In this document: piece after piece, positions 12,560-25,991 of the stretch
How positions within the stretch are numbered: position 1 is the stretch's first letter
Layout of the letters: each line of letters begins with the position of its first letter
NCBI GenBank assembly: GCA_026724425.1
Contig: JAIUCV010000284.1
Span: 806,001 to 870,000 of the forward strand
Direction of reading: 5' to 3'
Origin: Erythrophleum ivorense
Taxonomy: Eukaryota; Streptophyta; Magnoliopsida; Fabales; Fabaceae
DNA length: 64,000 nucleotides
Notes under the pieces: model-generated
The model's database searches: none
What the model was told of the DNA's origin: nothing
Seen by the model: only the letters and a program-made list of their open reading frames with translations
Translations under genes and position numbers: made by a program

Positions 12560-15110
12560 TGTAACAACCAGCAAAAAAAAAAAAAAGAATTTAACTTCTT
12601 AAAACGTCCAGATCCATCCTTTCTCTTTAACCGACCTAAGCTTCATCCAAGCACAGAAAAAAAGGCTTAAGAGAGAGAGGGAAACTAGAAGAAACTAAGA
12701 GAGAAAGAAGGGAAGCTAAGGAAGAAAGGTAAGAACCTTTAAAGCTCTTCATGCTTCTTCTTCTTGATTTTATTCTTCTCCTTCTAAGTTTCCTTTTCAT
12801 GGGTTGTTGAGTAAGAAAGCTCTATTCTAGTCAAGAATGAGTAAGAAACTCATGTATCTTCACTTTTTCTTCCTTGCTTTCCTTTCTTGAGAGCTTGAGA
12901 GAGGAAGGATAGTTGGTGAACTTCTAGAGAGAGAAAGAATCCCTAATTTCTTATATGCTTAGTAGGGTTTGTTATAAAGAAACTCCTAACTTTATGAATA
13001 AGTGCTGAGTTATGATAGAGTAATTCTATACTCTTTGTGTGTTTAGGCTCAAGAGAAGCACTCCCATCTAGTTGTGATTGTGAAATTAAGAAGGGAGAAG
13101 ATAAATTGAAAGGGAAGGCTTGTGTTAGCCTATAAGGTAGCTCTCTCTCCCCCTTCTCTCATGCATGGCGTGTGTTTAGCTTATTTTAGAATGTGTGTAT
13201 GTGTATTTTCAAGCTATGAAAAGTATACTAGCATGCCTTTACATGTCATAATCCTTGATGCTATGTTATGTGTTAAATGAATCCATGATGTTTGTATGAG
13301 TTTGCTTGAGTGTGGAAAGGCCAAGGACTCTTCCTTTGGGTGAGGATGAGCTAAGAACCCTCGAGTTTGGTTAAGACAAAGCAAAGGTTCTCCCGAAAGC
13401 AATGTGGACTCCCAAGAGTATGGTTGAGTCCAAAGTGCTTAAGAGTGGGTGAGGCAAGTCTAAAATCCATGAGGAGAAGTGTGAGGCCAATCCAAACACT
13501 TGGTGAACCCTTGAATATCTTGTTTGCTTAATTCACATGCCAAGATTGCTTTTAAAATGTCCATGACTTCCACTTTTCCATGCATGCATTTGAAAAGTTT
13601 TCTTTGCACATATTATGTATGATTGAATGAGAGATGAGCTATTGGGATTCTTTGAATCTCATCCCCTCCTCTCCACTATCCTAACATGCTAGGTGGACCA
13701 AGTGAACAAAGACATGGGAGCCACCAAGCTTGAAGCTAGGGCAATCGGCAAAGGATTTGTGAAATAGCCATTTTGTCACCATTTTGTTGCTAAGGGATGT
13801 AATCGAATGATGTACATGGGGTGTGCACTTATGAATACTTGTAAATGGATGTACTTATTGTATATGTATGAGAATTAGAACTATAGTGCATGATGTAGCA
13901 AGTTTTTGGTATGAATAGCAAGATCTTAGCATTATATACATGGTGTATGTTTTGGTGTGGGAGAGTGAGTTTTGAAAATTTGGGTTGTTAGAAATTTGAC
14001 CCATGTTTGATAGCCTATGTTGATGCTTTCTCACGTGCTCATAGAGCCTTAGGAGTAGGAGAAGCAAATTTGAACCCTTGGAGCCCTCTTTTAACAAAGA
14101 AATTGACACTTTGCCTCCTTATGTTGAAGTTTGACCAAATGACCTCTTCTTGCCTTGAAATTTAGAATGTGATTAGATCTTGCCTAGAGCTTTTTGGAAA
14201 GCCAAAGATCAGTTCCTTTGGAGGTCTGTGAAATTTTCTATGATTTTTCAAAGTCGGTATCAGAATTTCGGATTTGTACCAGCACTGTTCATTTGGTCAG
14301 TTATGTAATTGTGTCATCTGAAGGGCAAACATGGTCCAATGGTTACAAAATTTCATAGGAAGATACTAGACATTCACAGTGACTTGTAGCAACTAGAAGC
14401 ACCTCATTTGGAGGTCTATAGAGGAAGATATGAATTTTTGAAGTTTCTACCCAGTATCAGTCATCTTGCCTGACCAGAAGTACTGTTCCATTGATTTCTG
14501 AGAGCTTGGCTTGATAAACTGACCTGAAGATATTTTTCCTCTCTTGTTAACATCTGTAGCTTTCCATATTGGTCATTTTCACATATTGTATTTTTGTGGA
14601 ATTAATTGGATATTTTTGAAGTTCATATTAGTAAACTGTGACAGCATCAGAACCCAATCCAACCTCCAGACCATTTTGCATGTCAAACATCCTGTGTGTG
14701 GGATGTTATCACTTTTACATATTTTTACCACTAAGTAGACATCCCAAGCTTTCAAGAATGTCCAAGATTTTATGTTTTTGATTTTTTTAGATTTAGTTAT
14801 GATTTTCCAAAGTTTGCCCAGAAATGGGGCCAAGTCTGGCCGAAAATGAATATACATGTCCCATATCTCTTTTTGGTTTCCATGGGTTGAAGACATGTTT
14901 TTATGAGGCAAATGAGTTGTAATGGTGCAATTAAATATGAGGATGTATAGCATGAGCTCACACGGTCCATGTGGCACCGAAATAAATTTTTAACCATGAC
15001 ACAACGCAAGAAAGTGTATTAATCCAATGGAATTCCTCACTTTATTCTTACTATATCTCACATGAGCATGTAAGGGATGATGGATATGAATTAGAAATGA
15101 TGGTGTTACA
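12560..15110 (+). mobile_element. Family A LTR inserted in the integrase remnant
   Basis: This LTR is in plus orientation. It starts TGTAACAACC at 12560 and ends gatggtgttaca at 15110. The middle follows the complete element's LTR: the ggtagctctctc block (13136), the gctagcatgcctttacat block, the palindrome gattc-ttt-gaatc (13646-13658), and the cacacggtccatgtg block (14960). At 2551 bp it lacks much of the U3-like 5' part. A run of 14 A follows the first few bases. The flanks are both integrase sequence, but a clean 5-bp duplication is not visible (taaag on the left, ttctg on the right). I read it as a solo LTR with decayed or deleted target duplication. Confidence 0.78.
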
Positions 15111-15178
15111 TTCTGTAATGACCTCTAGAAGTTCGATGTGAACTTAGGGTCTCTGCTTGATATTATGCTATTAAGTAC
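15111..15178 (-). pseudogene. 68-bp integrase core fragment stranded between two LTRs
   Basis: On the minus strand these 68 bases match 33746-33806 of the complete element, the integrase segment around the second catalytic Asp (S-D-R-D-P-R-F-T-S). Here the motif reads S-S-R-D-P-K-F-T-S, so the catalytic Asp is lost, and a stop follows. Its left edge continues the 12559 side and its right edge continues the 22035 side. This shows that the two flanking LTRs inserted independently into one pol gene. Confidence 0.8.
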
Positions 15179-16658
15179 TATAACACCATAGATTTCAAGC
15201 TTGTCTTATGCCATTCTCATGCCCATTGCCATGTATTTCATAAAAGAGGCAAGAAAATGGCATTAAAAAGTGAGTAAATTTGTATTGCACTATGCATAAA
15301 TTTTTCTTTCAGAGTCCCATGGACCATATGGATTCATGTATCACATTCTTATATTTAATTATATAGATACAACTCAAATCCATCACCAAAAGTGGCATAG
15401 AACTCGTGTAAGGCAAGGGAATACATAAAATTCATGATAGTAGCCTCGATCAGAATTTTGCCTTTTCTGTCACAAATTTTGGAAACTTATAACTAATTCT
15501 AGAAAAATTGAAATCATGCATTCTTTACCATTATGGAAAGCTACAGATGTCTACCTTATGCTAAAAATATATATAGACCATGAAACATCACACAAAAGAT
15601 ATTTGACATTTGAAAAGGTGTAGAGGTCTGGCTGGCTACTGATACTGATATAAGTTTCTACTACAAACTTCAAAAATGTCCAATTAACTCAAAACAATTC
15701 CAATCCATACAAATGATACCAATCTGGAAAGCTATAGATGTTAGCTAGAGGGAAAAAAATAACTTTAGATAAATTTAGGCATTTCGAGGCATAAAAAACT
15801 AATCAAACAATAACCCAAGTTAGTCTAGATGCCTGATACCAGATAGAAGCTTCAAAAATTCATATCTCCCTCTATAGACATCCAAATGGGTTGCTTCTAG
15901 TTGTACAGGTCACTAGGAGTGTCTAATTTCTTCTTATAAAATTTCATGGCAATTGAACATCATTTGCTCCCTAAGTGTTAGAATTTATTTTCAAACCTGA
16001 ATGAACAATACCATGAACCAAAATCAAAATTTTTCTCAATTTTGAAAATTCATCAAATATTCCATAGACCTCTAAAAATTCTGAACTTTAGCTTCCCAAA
16101 AAGCTTCCAACAAGCTCTAAATGTATGCCAAATCTCATATCAAAAAAAGCTCATTTGGATAAAAAGTGGTATAAGCTTCCAATATGGTAAATTTTGCCCT
16201 ATATTAGATACCAAATGTGTCCAAATGACTTCCTTTAATATTTGGCACCTCTTGGGAAAGTTTAAAAGAATGAACATGACTTGTACGAATTGCCTAAGTG
16301 GTCCCATATCTCATACATCTCAATTTGGCCATTCTAGTTCCATTTATACATGCATTTCCATAATGCAACTTTGCCATTATATGTCCAAAATGCATATTTC
16401 CATACATATAACCTTAGCTTTCATTTATACATGATACATTAGCATAATTATACATGTTCATAAAATCATAGGACATATACAACTATTGCTTACGACATTT
16501 TCTATTCATATGGCCTTAAATTAACAAAATTTGAACACTTTCTTATCACAATCTCATCTTCCAAGGTATGATCTTCTATTGCCTTGTCCACTTTGTCCAC
16601 CTAGCATGTTAAAGCATTGGAGAGGAGGGAATGAGATTCAAAGAATCCTAATAGCTCA

Positions 16659-19600
16659 TGTAACATTTGGTTTTCTAAAAATCCAATAAAACGTAAGGAA
16701 ATGCGAGAAACGTAACATATGGTTTCTCCATCAATGTACGAAATTCACTGGATACAGAAGGGAGCCTCCCCAAATAGAGTAAATTGAGATCCAATAAAAT
16801 TAGAATAATATTCTAGACCGCAAATAATGATGAGTCAAGGCCAGAGGTGCCCTAAAATTGAGGCTAAATAGATCAAGAAAAGGGATAAGAAAAAGGTCTC
16901 AAAGAGCCTTCGAAGTCAAGTATGAAAGAGTCAGGGACCAAAATGTAAAGAAAAACTATGAGCAGGGCAAGATGTATAAATTGCCCAAAAGTGCAGAGAA
17001 CTCTAGTTTCACCCTCTATTCGTGGCTTTGGGCATGAATATTAGAAAATCAGGCAAGAATCTTAGAAATCCGTGACTCACAGTTAAACTCCATTTGATGA
17101 GAGGGGTCCAATGATGCCAAGTTGTCCAGATGGCCGGGCAAGATCCGGTCCAGGATCTGGTTATCCCGATCAGTAGCCATGAGTAAAATAGAAAAAGAAA
17201 GTTGTAAAACTCTAAAAATAGGAATAACTAAAGGGTTAAGAAATCTTGAAAGAGTTTTAGGGACTAAATTGCAGTAAATGAAAATTTTATAGCACAATAA
17301 TAATACAGAACGGTGAAAATTACACCTATAGACCCAAGTGTCCGATTGACACCGAAATTTATGAGGATTGAGGTTAAGGGCCCCTAATCCATGTTCGAGG
17401 CTCAGTATGGCTAGAAAGTAGAGGAAACAATATTTTTAAATTTTAGAAAACCTAAAGGTATGTATTATACCGTAAAATCTTAATCGGGTTCGAATGCCGA
17501 TTTTTAGACTATTGTAAGGCCCAATAGCTTATTCTAAAGGCCTAAAAGAGAAGAGAAGATATAATTAGGGTTTTAGAGAAGATGAAACCCAAATATAAAA
17601 ATAAAATGAAAGGGAAAGAAGAAAATGATTTTAGTTATTTTAAAGAATTAACTATGGTTAAGTTAAAAACTAACTATGGTTAAGTTAAAAGTTGACCATG
17701 GTTGAGTTAAGAAATTAACCATGGTTACTATCCATAATTTAAGGGCTAAGAAAAGGTGTCCAAGTGTGTGGCTAAGAATTTTTGGAAGAAGATATTTAGT
17801 TATGAAATTAGAAAATCAAAAGAAAAAGGAATAGAAGGTTAAGATTTGATCTTGAAAAGGTTGATCCAAAGGTCCAAATTTAGTATGACCATTTAATTTC
17901 ATCTAAATTCATCTCCTTCACCTCCATTCCACCATTTTCATGCCACACACAAGGGAGAAAGAAAGAAAACCGTGAAGAGAGAGAGAGAGAGGGAGAAAAA
18001 GTGGAAGAAGAAGTGAAACCAAGCAAAATTACCACCATTCTTCACCAAATTTCTTCATCTTCTTCATCCTCCAACCATTTTCTCCAAAGGGCAGCTGCAT
18101 CTTCATCTTTTCTTCAAGGTGGAATGTTGCTCTAAGTGGGAAGAGAAGGGATTTTAGTGTGAGAAAAGTAAAAGAAGCAAGGATTAAGCTTAAAGAGTAA
18201 GTTTTCTCCATCTTATACTTAAAAATCACATGCTTTAAGCTAGTTTTGTTAAACCCTAGCTATAAGTCATTTGTGGACAGCATATGGATCATTAGAAGTG
18301 GAGTTTATATGTTGAATATGAAGGCCTTAGAATGAAGTTTATATGTTAAATATGAAGGCCATATGATCTTTGTCATTGTTGTTATGTGCTGGGACTTTGA
18401 AGAACACAAAGATTGTAATTTTTGGAAAAATAGAAATTATGGGGAGATACTGTCCGAATTTCCTCAACATTTTTATGGTGTTTTATTAATGTCTTAAAGT
18501 CAATTATACCAAATTTCAAGTCCTAAAACATAAAGGAAGGGACTATGGAATTTTTAGAACCAAAGAAACTCACTTTTGAGCCTAAAACAGAGCTAGATGA
18601 TGTTATGATGAAAACATGTGGATGGGGCTGGAATTTCATAATTTTATCCATTCAAATGGATTCAAAAGGGTGTTTTTAGCTAGGAATACCTATGGGAAAG
18701 CCCCGAAAACTCATGGAATAAAATTTCTAAAATTTGGCCAAGAATTGCATACTATTCGACCATAGTGAATGGGAAGGGAAGGAGTTGGATTTTTCCAATT
18801 TCACTGGTCCCATTAAGTTTAAAAGGGTCATACTACATTAGAAGTTAAGATTTATGTGTTAATTGTAATAAATTATCATTATGATTATAGGGTTCGATAT
18901 TTGTTTTGAGAACTCCAAAAGCAAGTAAACCGAGTTCTAAGGATTTAGGAGCAAAGTTTGCTAAGGTAGTAGTTTTCCTTTCTTTTTCTTTAAGTTGTAT
19001 GTTTGTATAATGATGAGTGTTATGCTATATCAAGTTATCATTTATGTTATAAGATAAGACATGTATGCTTTGATTGTGTTTGGCCTTGTATAAAATTCCT
19101 TGTATTCCTATATGGTATGTGGTACCTCGATTGGCATTATGTTATGTACTTACATGCTAGCTTGTGAATGAGATTGGTTTACTACTACTGAGATTTTATA
19201 ATTTCACCCTAAATATAATCCATGCTAGGTCTGAGTTCAAGCAAAGAAAGGGCAAAGAGTGTGGAGGCATAAGTTGAGGACCTTACTTTTATGTATCACA
19301 TTTTGTCATGTAATTAAATATTTTAGATTACTGCGTGTATGAGTTATGTTATGATACTATAAGTTACTCATGTATGAAATAGAAAGTCATCAATATAATC
19401 AACCCTTGAGTAAATAGAATATGACTGGTGTGCCTAAAATGTAAAAATGCATATGCTTATATAAAGGCAAAATAATAATAACAATATGTGAAGTGAGGGG
19501 TAAAATTGTCCAGTTTTTGTAAGGACACTTTAATATGAATTTATACACATTCCACTGAGGAAGTATTTTCCCCTTGTAAAAGGCTTAGAGAGTTTGAAGT

Positions 19601-19812
19601 AGAGCCCTGAACTGACCTCATACGATTTTTCTATAATTAAGTATGTATTTTCAAAGTTAGATAAGAAATTAGAAATGACCAAATGAATAGTGAAATTATA
19701 TGAGAAAGTTTTTAAAAGAAAAAATTTTAATTAGTTCAGGTTTCCATTGACTCCTCTAAGTTTTATATGAGGTAATTATAGTAGGAAAAGTGTTATAAAA
19801 TAAGGTATGACA
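16659..19812 (+). mobile_element. Family D solo LTR nested in the 15179-22034 LTR
   Basis: A 3154-bp segment starts TGTAACATTTGG at 16659 and ends aaggtatgaca at 19812. The flanking 5-mers are gctca (16654-16658) and gctta (19813-19817). Joining the flanks restores the family A block 'aatagctca' plus 'tctccctttcaatcacacat'. A second copy in minus orientation occupies 61085 to the window end. No coding domain is visible. A small tandem repeat with tatggtt/catggtt cores lies at 17649-17728. A degraded version of the shared palindrome is at about 19189-19206. Confidence 0.85.
17649..17728. repeat. Short tandem repeat with (T/C)ATGGTT cores in the D LTR
   Basis: Four copies of a unit like aactatggttaagttaa or gaccatggttgagttaa start near 17650, 17672, 17694 and 17718, a period of 22-24 bp. 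Two copies contain the palindrome AACCATGGTT or a near match. The other D LTR has the same array on the opposite strand at about 63164-63245, so the array belongs to the family. Confidence 0.75.
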
Positions 19813-22034
19813 GCTTATCTCCCTTTCAATCACACATAAAGTGTGCAATACAAGCCTTGAAAATGCATGCATGAACATATTAACATATGTGAACATTTAA
19901 GAAACATTATTGGTATTTGAACAAGTCATACATAGTATACATAGGCTTGCCAAGTAAGTGGATTAGCCTTACCCATTCACTTATGGATTTTGGACTTACT
20001 TTATCCATTTCTTTAAGAGGTTTTTGACTCAACCTTACTCTTGGGTGTCAAACTCACTTTTGGGAGACTTCTTACTTTGTCTCAATCAACTTTAAGGGTT
20101 CTTGGCTCATCCTCACCATGGCTAAAGGGTTCTTGGCTTCTCCATACTCAAGCAAACCAAGGTAAGCACATAAAACATCATTTGAATGCATAAAACATCA
20201 TCATGGTACCATAGAATAAAAGCTCATGCTAAAATACTTTTCATAGCTCAAAACATATATACACACATTCAAAGATAGTGTAAGCACACATCCATGCATG
20301 AGAGAAGGTGGAGAGAGCTACCTTTGTCACATTTGTATACTTTTTTCCTTATACTTAGTTCCTCTCCCATGGCCACACACACACAAGGAGGTGAAGATCA
20401 TTTCTCTTAGCCTAGACACATCATATGGAAGCCAATTATACTTTTGAATCAAATTCTAATGTCACACAACCATTAAAAAAGCTAGGTGACTCATAAGGCT
20501 CTTTTATGGTTTCATAATGCACTTAATGAAGCAACCATTGGAAAATATCATCTTGGCTCCATTCTCTCTATCTATTTATGATTCTTGACTCCATTTAAAC
20601 CTCTTGGAGTCATCACACAATCAATTCTAGGAGCCTAGCTAAGTGTTGCTTCTTTAAGCCATATTATAGAATATATAAGGCCATCTCACTATCTATGGTT
20701 TCTAAATTTTTTCTAAGGCTTCCTTTCATCTTCACTCATCATATATAACTCAAAAATAAGCTTGGAACAAATTAAAACTATCCCTAGGTACTCCAACTAT
20801 GCTAGGCTGTGGCTATGGATCAATAGGATACCAAGGGAGTTTGCTTTGTTTTCTTGATGGAGGAAGCACATGGGGAGACTTCTAGAGATCATAAGAGCTC
20901 ATTTAAACTTTCATTTAGGCATAGAAATTAAAGTATCAAGTCAGATTTTACAAGAAGCACATGAAACCCTGAAATTTCTATCTTGAATTTCCATAGTTCT
21001 TTTATTATTTTCTTTGCATATTCTTATTCTCCATACTCTTTTTTCTAAGAGTAACCCTTGGTTCTGCCTAAAATCCAAGCCTTCCTATGACTTCTTGAGT
21101 GGGGCAAAATATAGAGAGAAGAGGAGCAAGGGGTAGCAACCATAGAAGAAGAAATTATCTTGTTTTTCTTTGTTTTCTCACTTGAATCTTCCCTTCTTTG
21201 ACCTCATCTCTTCAAATATGAATTTTTTTTGTTAATTTCTCCCTTAAAATAGATTCATATACTTCAATATAATCATAGAAAATAAAGGAGAATGGAGGAG
21301 AAGAGGTTTGGAAAGGAAAGAGCATGAAAAACTACCAAAAATCCATACCTTCAAGCTTTGATTTCTCCTCCTCTTCCTCTTCCTCTTCCTAGGGCTTTTA
21401 TTATGGTTTAGGGTAGAAAAATATGAAGATAAATGAGCGGGAGAGTGTGGTGCCCTATATATATAGGTGGAGGAAGGAAGATTTTTCAAAAATTTCTATT
21501 TTGCCCTTCGTACTTGGCATTTTTTTTCTAATTCATTTTAGCTCCTTTTTTAGAACCATCTCCTTCATCATAAAATTTAGGTTTCCAATTTAGTAAAATG
21601 CCTTTGGAATCACTCAAATCAGAGCTAAAATCTTCTCGAATAAATCAGTCAAAGTTCGAGTACACCGACATTGGAAAATGTCTATTGGAGGAGTTTTAAC
21701 TGTCCCGGGACTTCCTATGATTTTTAGGGCCTCTGAGAACCCTAAAGAACTCAAAATTTTCATTTAAAAATCATTCCTATGTAAATTCTAAAATTTGCTC
21801 AAAATTACAAAAATGCCATTATGTTTCGTAAGTCTTTCATTAGATTTTGTTTCTTCATTCTAGCTTTATTTTTCTCTCCGTTTGAGCCTGAGATTCTCAT
21901 TTTTAGGAGTCTAGAATGCTTCTAAAAATTTTTAAGACCTTAACTAAGTCATTTCGAGAGATTTGCTTTTGTATTCGGTGAATTTCATTCATTTACAGAG
22001 AAACCGTACGTTATGCTTTTTGCTGAATATTACA

Positions 22035-22978
22035 GGTACCCTACAAAGTTGCTCTCTTATATAAAACTGGGCTAATTTATCTAGTGTGTAAGTAGCCCTA
22101 ATAGCCAAAAAGTGTACAAACTTTGTTAATCTATCAATAACTACCCAAATAGCATCGTGTCCAGAGGATGTCCAGGTAACCCCATGATAAAATCCATACT
22201 ATACTATCCTAATTCTAATCAAGGATATCTAGGGGTTGTAATAATCCAACTGGTCTATGATGTTCTACCTTCACCCTCTGACATACCAAAGATCTAGCCA
22301 TATAATTGCCTATATCATTTTTCATTCCTGGCCACCGAAATACTCTTTTCAAATCTTGATACATCTTAGTAGTACCTGAATGGGTAGTATATTTACTCTT
22401 ATGTGCCTCTTCTAAAATCCTTTCTCTCAGTTCAGTCTAATTAGGCACACAGATTCTATCTCGGTATACTATCATACCATCTTTAGACATCTTGAAATTT
22501 AAGGTCCTACCTTTAGAAATCTCATTTCTAATTTGTCTTAGGAACTTATCCTCTCTTTGGGCATCTATAATTTAGGTTCTCAAGTCATTCTTTATTCAAG
22601 TTTCACTCTAGAACTATTTACCTTATACCATATGGCAAGATATGTTCATATCTCTACATTTCTTGATGAGTTCCTTTCTCTAATCATCATGTGGGTTGCA
22701 TGGATAGATTTTCTACTTAAGGCATCAATCACTATATTGGCCTTATCTAAATGGTATTTCAAGGTGTAATCATAGTCTTTCAAGAATTCCATCCATCTTC
22801 TCTATCTCATATTTAACTCTTTCTAATCAAACAAGTATTTCAGACTCATGTGGTCACTATAAATTTCTATTGTAGCATCTTACAAATAATGCCTCCAAAT
22901 TTTAAGGGCAAACACCACTGTAGCTAACACTAAATCATGTGTGGGATAATTCTTCTCATGAGGCCTTAACTACTTAGA
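22035..22978 (-). pseudogene. Gypsy RNase H and integrase N-terminal remnant
   Basis: Read on the minus strand from 22978 down to 22035, it starts in the RNase H domain (motifs R-P-H-E-K-N-Y-P-T-H-D-L, S-D-H-M-S-L-K-Y-L, R-R-W-M-E-F-L-K-D-Y-D-Y-T) and passes into the integrase zinc region (K-M-Y-Q-D-L-K, W-P-G-M-K, L-V-C-Q-R-V-K). It ends at the point corresponding to about 33745 of the complete element. Several in-frame stops and substitutions are present: the second integrase His of the zinc motif is retained, but the first Cys of CxxC is Ser. The upstream part (reverse transcriptase, protease, gag) is missing; at 22978/22979 it abuts an unrelated A LTR fragment. It is the continuation of the pol pieces at 15111-15178 and 11705-12559. 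Confidence 0.82.
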
Positions 22979-24406
22979 GGACTCATTTAAGGTCCTTGGA
23001 GCCCTCACACATTCACTTGTACAATTGGAAAACCTAGTTACTTCATAAGGCACTATTATGGATAATATTATTCTATCTTTCAATTCATGACTCCTAAATT
23101 TTTTCCAAGGGTTTCTCCCATCTTCTAGCATCATATAAAGTCTTAAACCAAGGTTAGAACAATTTAAAACACTCTCTAACCCATAGAACTAGCCTAGGCC
23201 GAAACAAGCACCATAAATGAGGTTCTTAGACTTTTTGATTTTTCCTTGATGAAAGAGCCACTTGGGGAGGTTTCTAAGGGTCTTAGGAACTCAAGAAAAT
23301 ATTCAAATAGCCAAGGAATTACTCACACAAAATTAGATTTTATAAAATCCTAAAGAAGCCTACACTTTTCTATTTTGTTTTTCATAGGTTTTTCTTGCAA
23401 TTTCTTGCCATATTCCTCTTCTCCATGGTCTAAAACCCTTGTTACTTCCTTGTTTTTTGGACAAAACTTACCTCTCCCATATGGTTCTGGTTTAGGTTGA
23501 ACAAGCACCAAGAAAATAGCAACAAGGAAAAGTAACAAGAATGGAGAATTACCTTGGATTTTTAGCTCTCTTTTGATGCTTCTTCCCTTGCTTGAATTCC
23601 ATTCTAAATTTTTGAAAATTCCCCCTTGTTCTGGACCAAAAATAAAACCAATCCCTTCAAGAAAATCATAGAAAGAAAGCATAGAAGGAGGGAAGCAAGG
23701 TTGGAAGAAGAAAGAACATGAAAATCTACAAATTTCCTTACATTTTCCTTGATCTTTCTCCTTCTTTTCTTCCCCTTCTTGTACGCCTAAGAGAGCATAT
23801 CATTTTCTGTATTTTGGGTAGAAGAAAGTTGTGCTATATGAGGGGGAGAAAAAGGGAGAAGTGTGTGGAAGCTTCAAGAAGCACACTTTCTCAAAAATTT
23901 CCATTTCATCCTTTCGTAATAGCAATTTCGTTTTGGCTTTGTTTTAGATCCTTCTTGAGAACTATATTTTCCATTATTAAATTTAGGTTCCTAATTTAAT
24001 AAAATGCTTTTGGAATCACTCAAATTGGAGCTAAAACTTTTCCGAATGAATTCGTCAAAATTTACGCTCATCACCATTGAAAAATGTACACTGGAGAGGC
24101 TTTACCAGTCCCAGGGCTTCCCATGGTTTTTGGGGCCTCTAAGAACCTTAGGCAACTCAAATTTCCCATTTAGAAAGCTCCTATTTGTTTTTCCAAAAGT
24201 TGCACTTATTTACGAAAATGTCATTACGTTTCATCACAAATTGTTTCACCATCCTAGCTTCATTTGTTTTCCTTTTGAGCCTAGAATTATCATTTTTAGG
24301 AGCCTAGAACTCTACCTAAATTTTTTAGGACATTATCTAGCTCATTTTAGAGGACTTGCTTTTATATGATTGATTTCGTTATTTTACAAAAATTACATTC
24401 GTTACA
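22979..24406 (-). mobile_element. Family A LTR fragment (5' part of the LTR)
   Basis: Minus-oriented LTR sequence begins mid-LTR at ggactcatttaagg (compare 'gactccttttaagcctcttg' at 3928 and elsewhere) and ends at cattcgttaca (24406), the LTR 5' terminus. The outer 3' half is absent, and the left junction is with the RNase H remnant. A deletion or rearrangement must have joined them. Open frames 23350-23682, 23718-23999 and 24004-24369 are chance frames in this LTR. Confidence 0.75.
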
Positions 24407-25174
24407 TTAGGTCTTTGCCAAAAAGTTTAAATAAGCATGTTGGAAATTTTACAAACCATTAACTAACTTTAATTCATTGGACAAATTTAGTGATGAGACT
24501 TTTACTTACCATTGACCATTACAATGACAAAGAAGTGAAAACTATAGAAGAAATGGCCACAAGAAAATATATCAAAGAGGTAAAACAATAATGTAATAGT
24601 GGGAAAAAATAAAGTAATATATTACTTAGCAATCCAGTAAAGGGAACCCACACATTCTTTACAGAGAAAAGTATTTATCTATTTTTTAACAAACGAAAAG
24701 TATAAGAAAAATATTTTTTAAAAAACTTAAAGTATTTATAAACTCAAAGATTTTATTGTGATGAATGCTACACTCACACATGATGGCCACGAAGGAGGAT
24801 ATTTTGAAAGAAATTTGAATTTGTTTTCTTTATGATCTTTCCCATGCTCTATGAATAGTAATAAATACCTAATCACTGCATTCTTTCAATTTAGAGAGCT
24901 TAGAAAGAAGATTCAGAGAAGAAAATGCATAGATTGAAAGCCAAAGCCCATATATTTAGAGGCTCAATTGTCATCTACATGGGTTTGACACTTCATTTAG
25001 CATCACAATCAATGAATTAAGCCAAAAATTTAAATAATATTAAGGTATTGTGCACATATGCTCTACATGTAGTAGATCAAGTAAAGAATCCATAACTATT
25101 ACCAGAAAGGTATATATCTTTTAGATACCCTTTAAAATCTTTTCTCTCTAATTTGTGTCTCATACAATAGGATA
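24407..25174. other. AT-rich DNA without recognised gene
   Basis: No coding motif or repeat of the other families is recognised. It separates the LTR fragment ending at 24406 from the C-family LTR. Its last bases (ggata, 25170-25174) form the left half of the C LTR's target duplication. Confidence 0.55.
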
Positions 25175-25489
25175 TGTGATGACCCTAACTTCTAACCATT
25201 ATAATTAAGGTAAAATACGTAATTAATAACCATAAATCAAGGTTACAAGACATTAAGACTAATTGCACTAAGAAAATACAAGAAAATTTGAACATTTATG
25301 TTATTAGAGTTATCAACCAAATAATTACAAGCATTCATGTACACAAAGGAAACAAACGCTCATTTATAGGCCTTTGGTTCTATTACCCATTAATTCTAAC
25401 TCACAAGAATCTTCTACAAATGTTTCTAAGTCATCCCTTGAGGTTACCATATGAAAAACCAAGATTTCTAGGTTAGAATGAGAGTTTGG

Positions 25490-25930
25490 GACCGTTAGCT
25501 GTAGCTAAATGTCCTTGTGCTGCAGCCAATTGCTCTCAGGTTCACTCTTTATCTTCATAGGTTTCGCCATGGTGAGTTGGAGCTTTGCCACGGCTAACCT
25601 ATATGGTGTCGCAAAAGGAATCCTCTTGGAGCCTACCTCGTTATTAGTCGCAGCCAATTCCCCTTTTCACCATGACTAATTCCTCTCTGGAACACCTGAC
25701 ACAATTTCACAAAAGTTCACTGCAGCTAATTCCCATTTAGCCGTAGCGAATTACCCTCTGAATGACTCCTAGTTTTACTTCTCACATTTTGTCGCGACTA
25801 ATTCTACTTTTCGCTATGGCGAATTGCTTTTTGTACTCTCTCTAGGCAACTTCACCTCTATTGGCCGCGACTAATAATATTTTGGTCGTAGCAAAATACC
25901 TTCTGATCCTACAACTCCTAAAATCTTATC
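25490..25930. repeat. Degenerate array of cgc(a/g)gctaatt-like units in the C LTR
   Basis: Recurring variants such as gctgtagctaaat, gtcgcagccaattcc, ctgcagctaattccc, gccgtagcgaattacc, gtcgcgactaattc and gccgcgactaata appear at irregular spacing, often 40-60 bp. The C copy at 47879-50710 has the matching array at about 50050-50400 on the opposite strand, with gccatggc, ctgcagctc and gccacggcg variants. Confidence 0.55.
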
Positions 25931-25991
25931 TTATACTCTCTACTCTCCCTCCAATGACACCCTAGGGCCACTCTACCTTCATTGTGAGGCA

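Larger units (their letters stand above)
15179..22034 (-). mobile_element. Family A solo LTR, interrupted by a family D solo LTR
   Basis: This LTR is in minus orientation from tataacaccatag (15179; the terminal TG has become TA) to gctgaatattaca (22034). The flanking 5-mers are agtac (15174-15178) and ggtac (22035-22039), one mismatch, consistent with an aged target duplication. Removing the nested D LTR leaves about 3.70 kb, the usual family A length. Joining the flanks gives a continuous minus-strand integrase sequence, which fixes the boundaries. No internal domains are present. Confidence 0.85.

Noticed and set aside
12560..22034. A single 9.5-kb element with TG...CA ends
   Set aside because: The ends come from LTRs in opposite orientation, and 15111-15178 between them is host integrase sequence; the flanking 5-mers taaag and ggtac do not match.
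24004..24369. 121-codon frame as a gene
   Set aside because: It coincides with the 5' part of an A LTR fragment and has counterparts such as 55444-55626 in other LTR copies.
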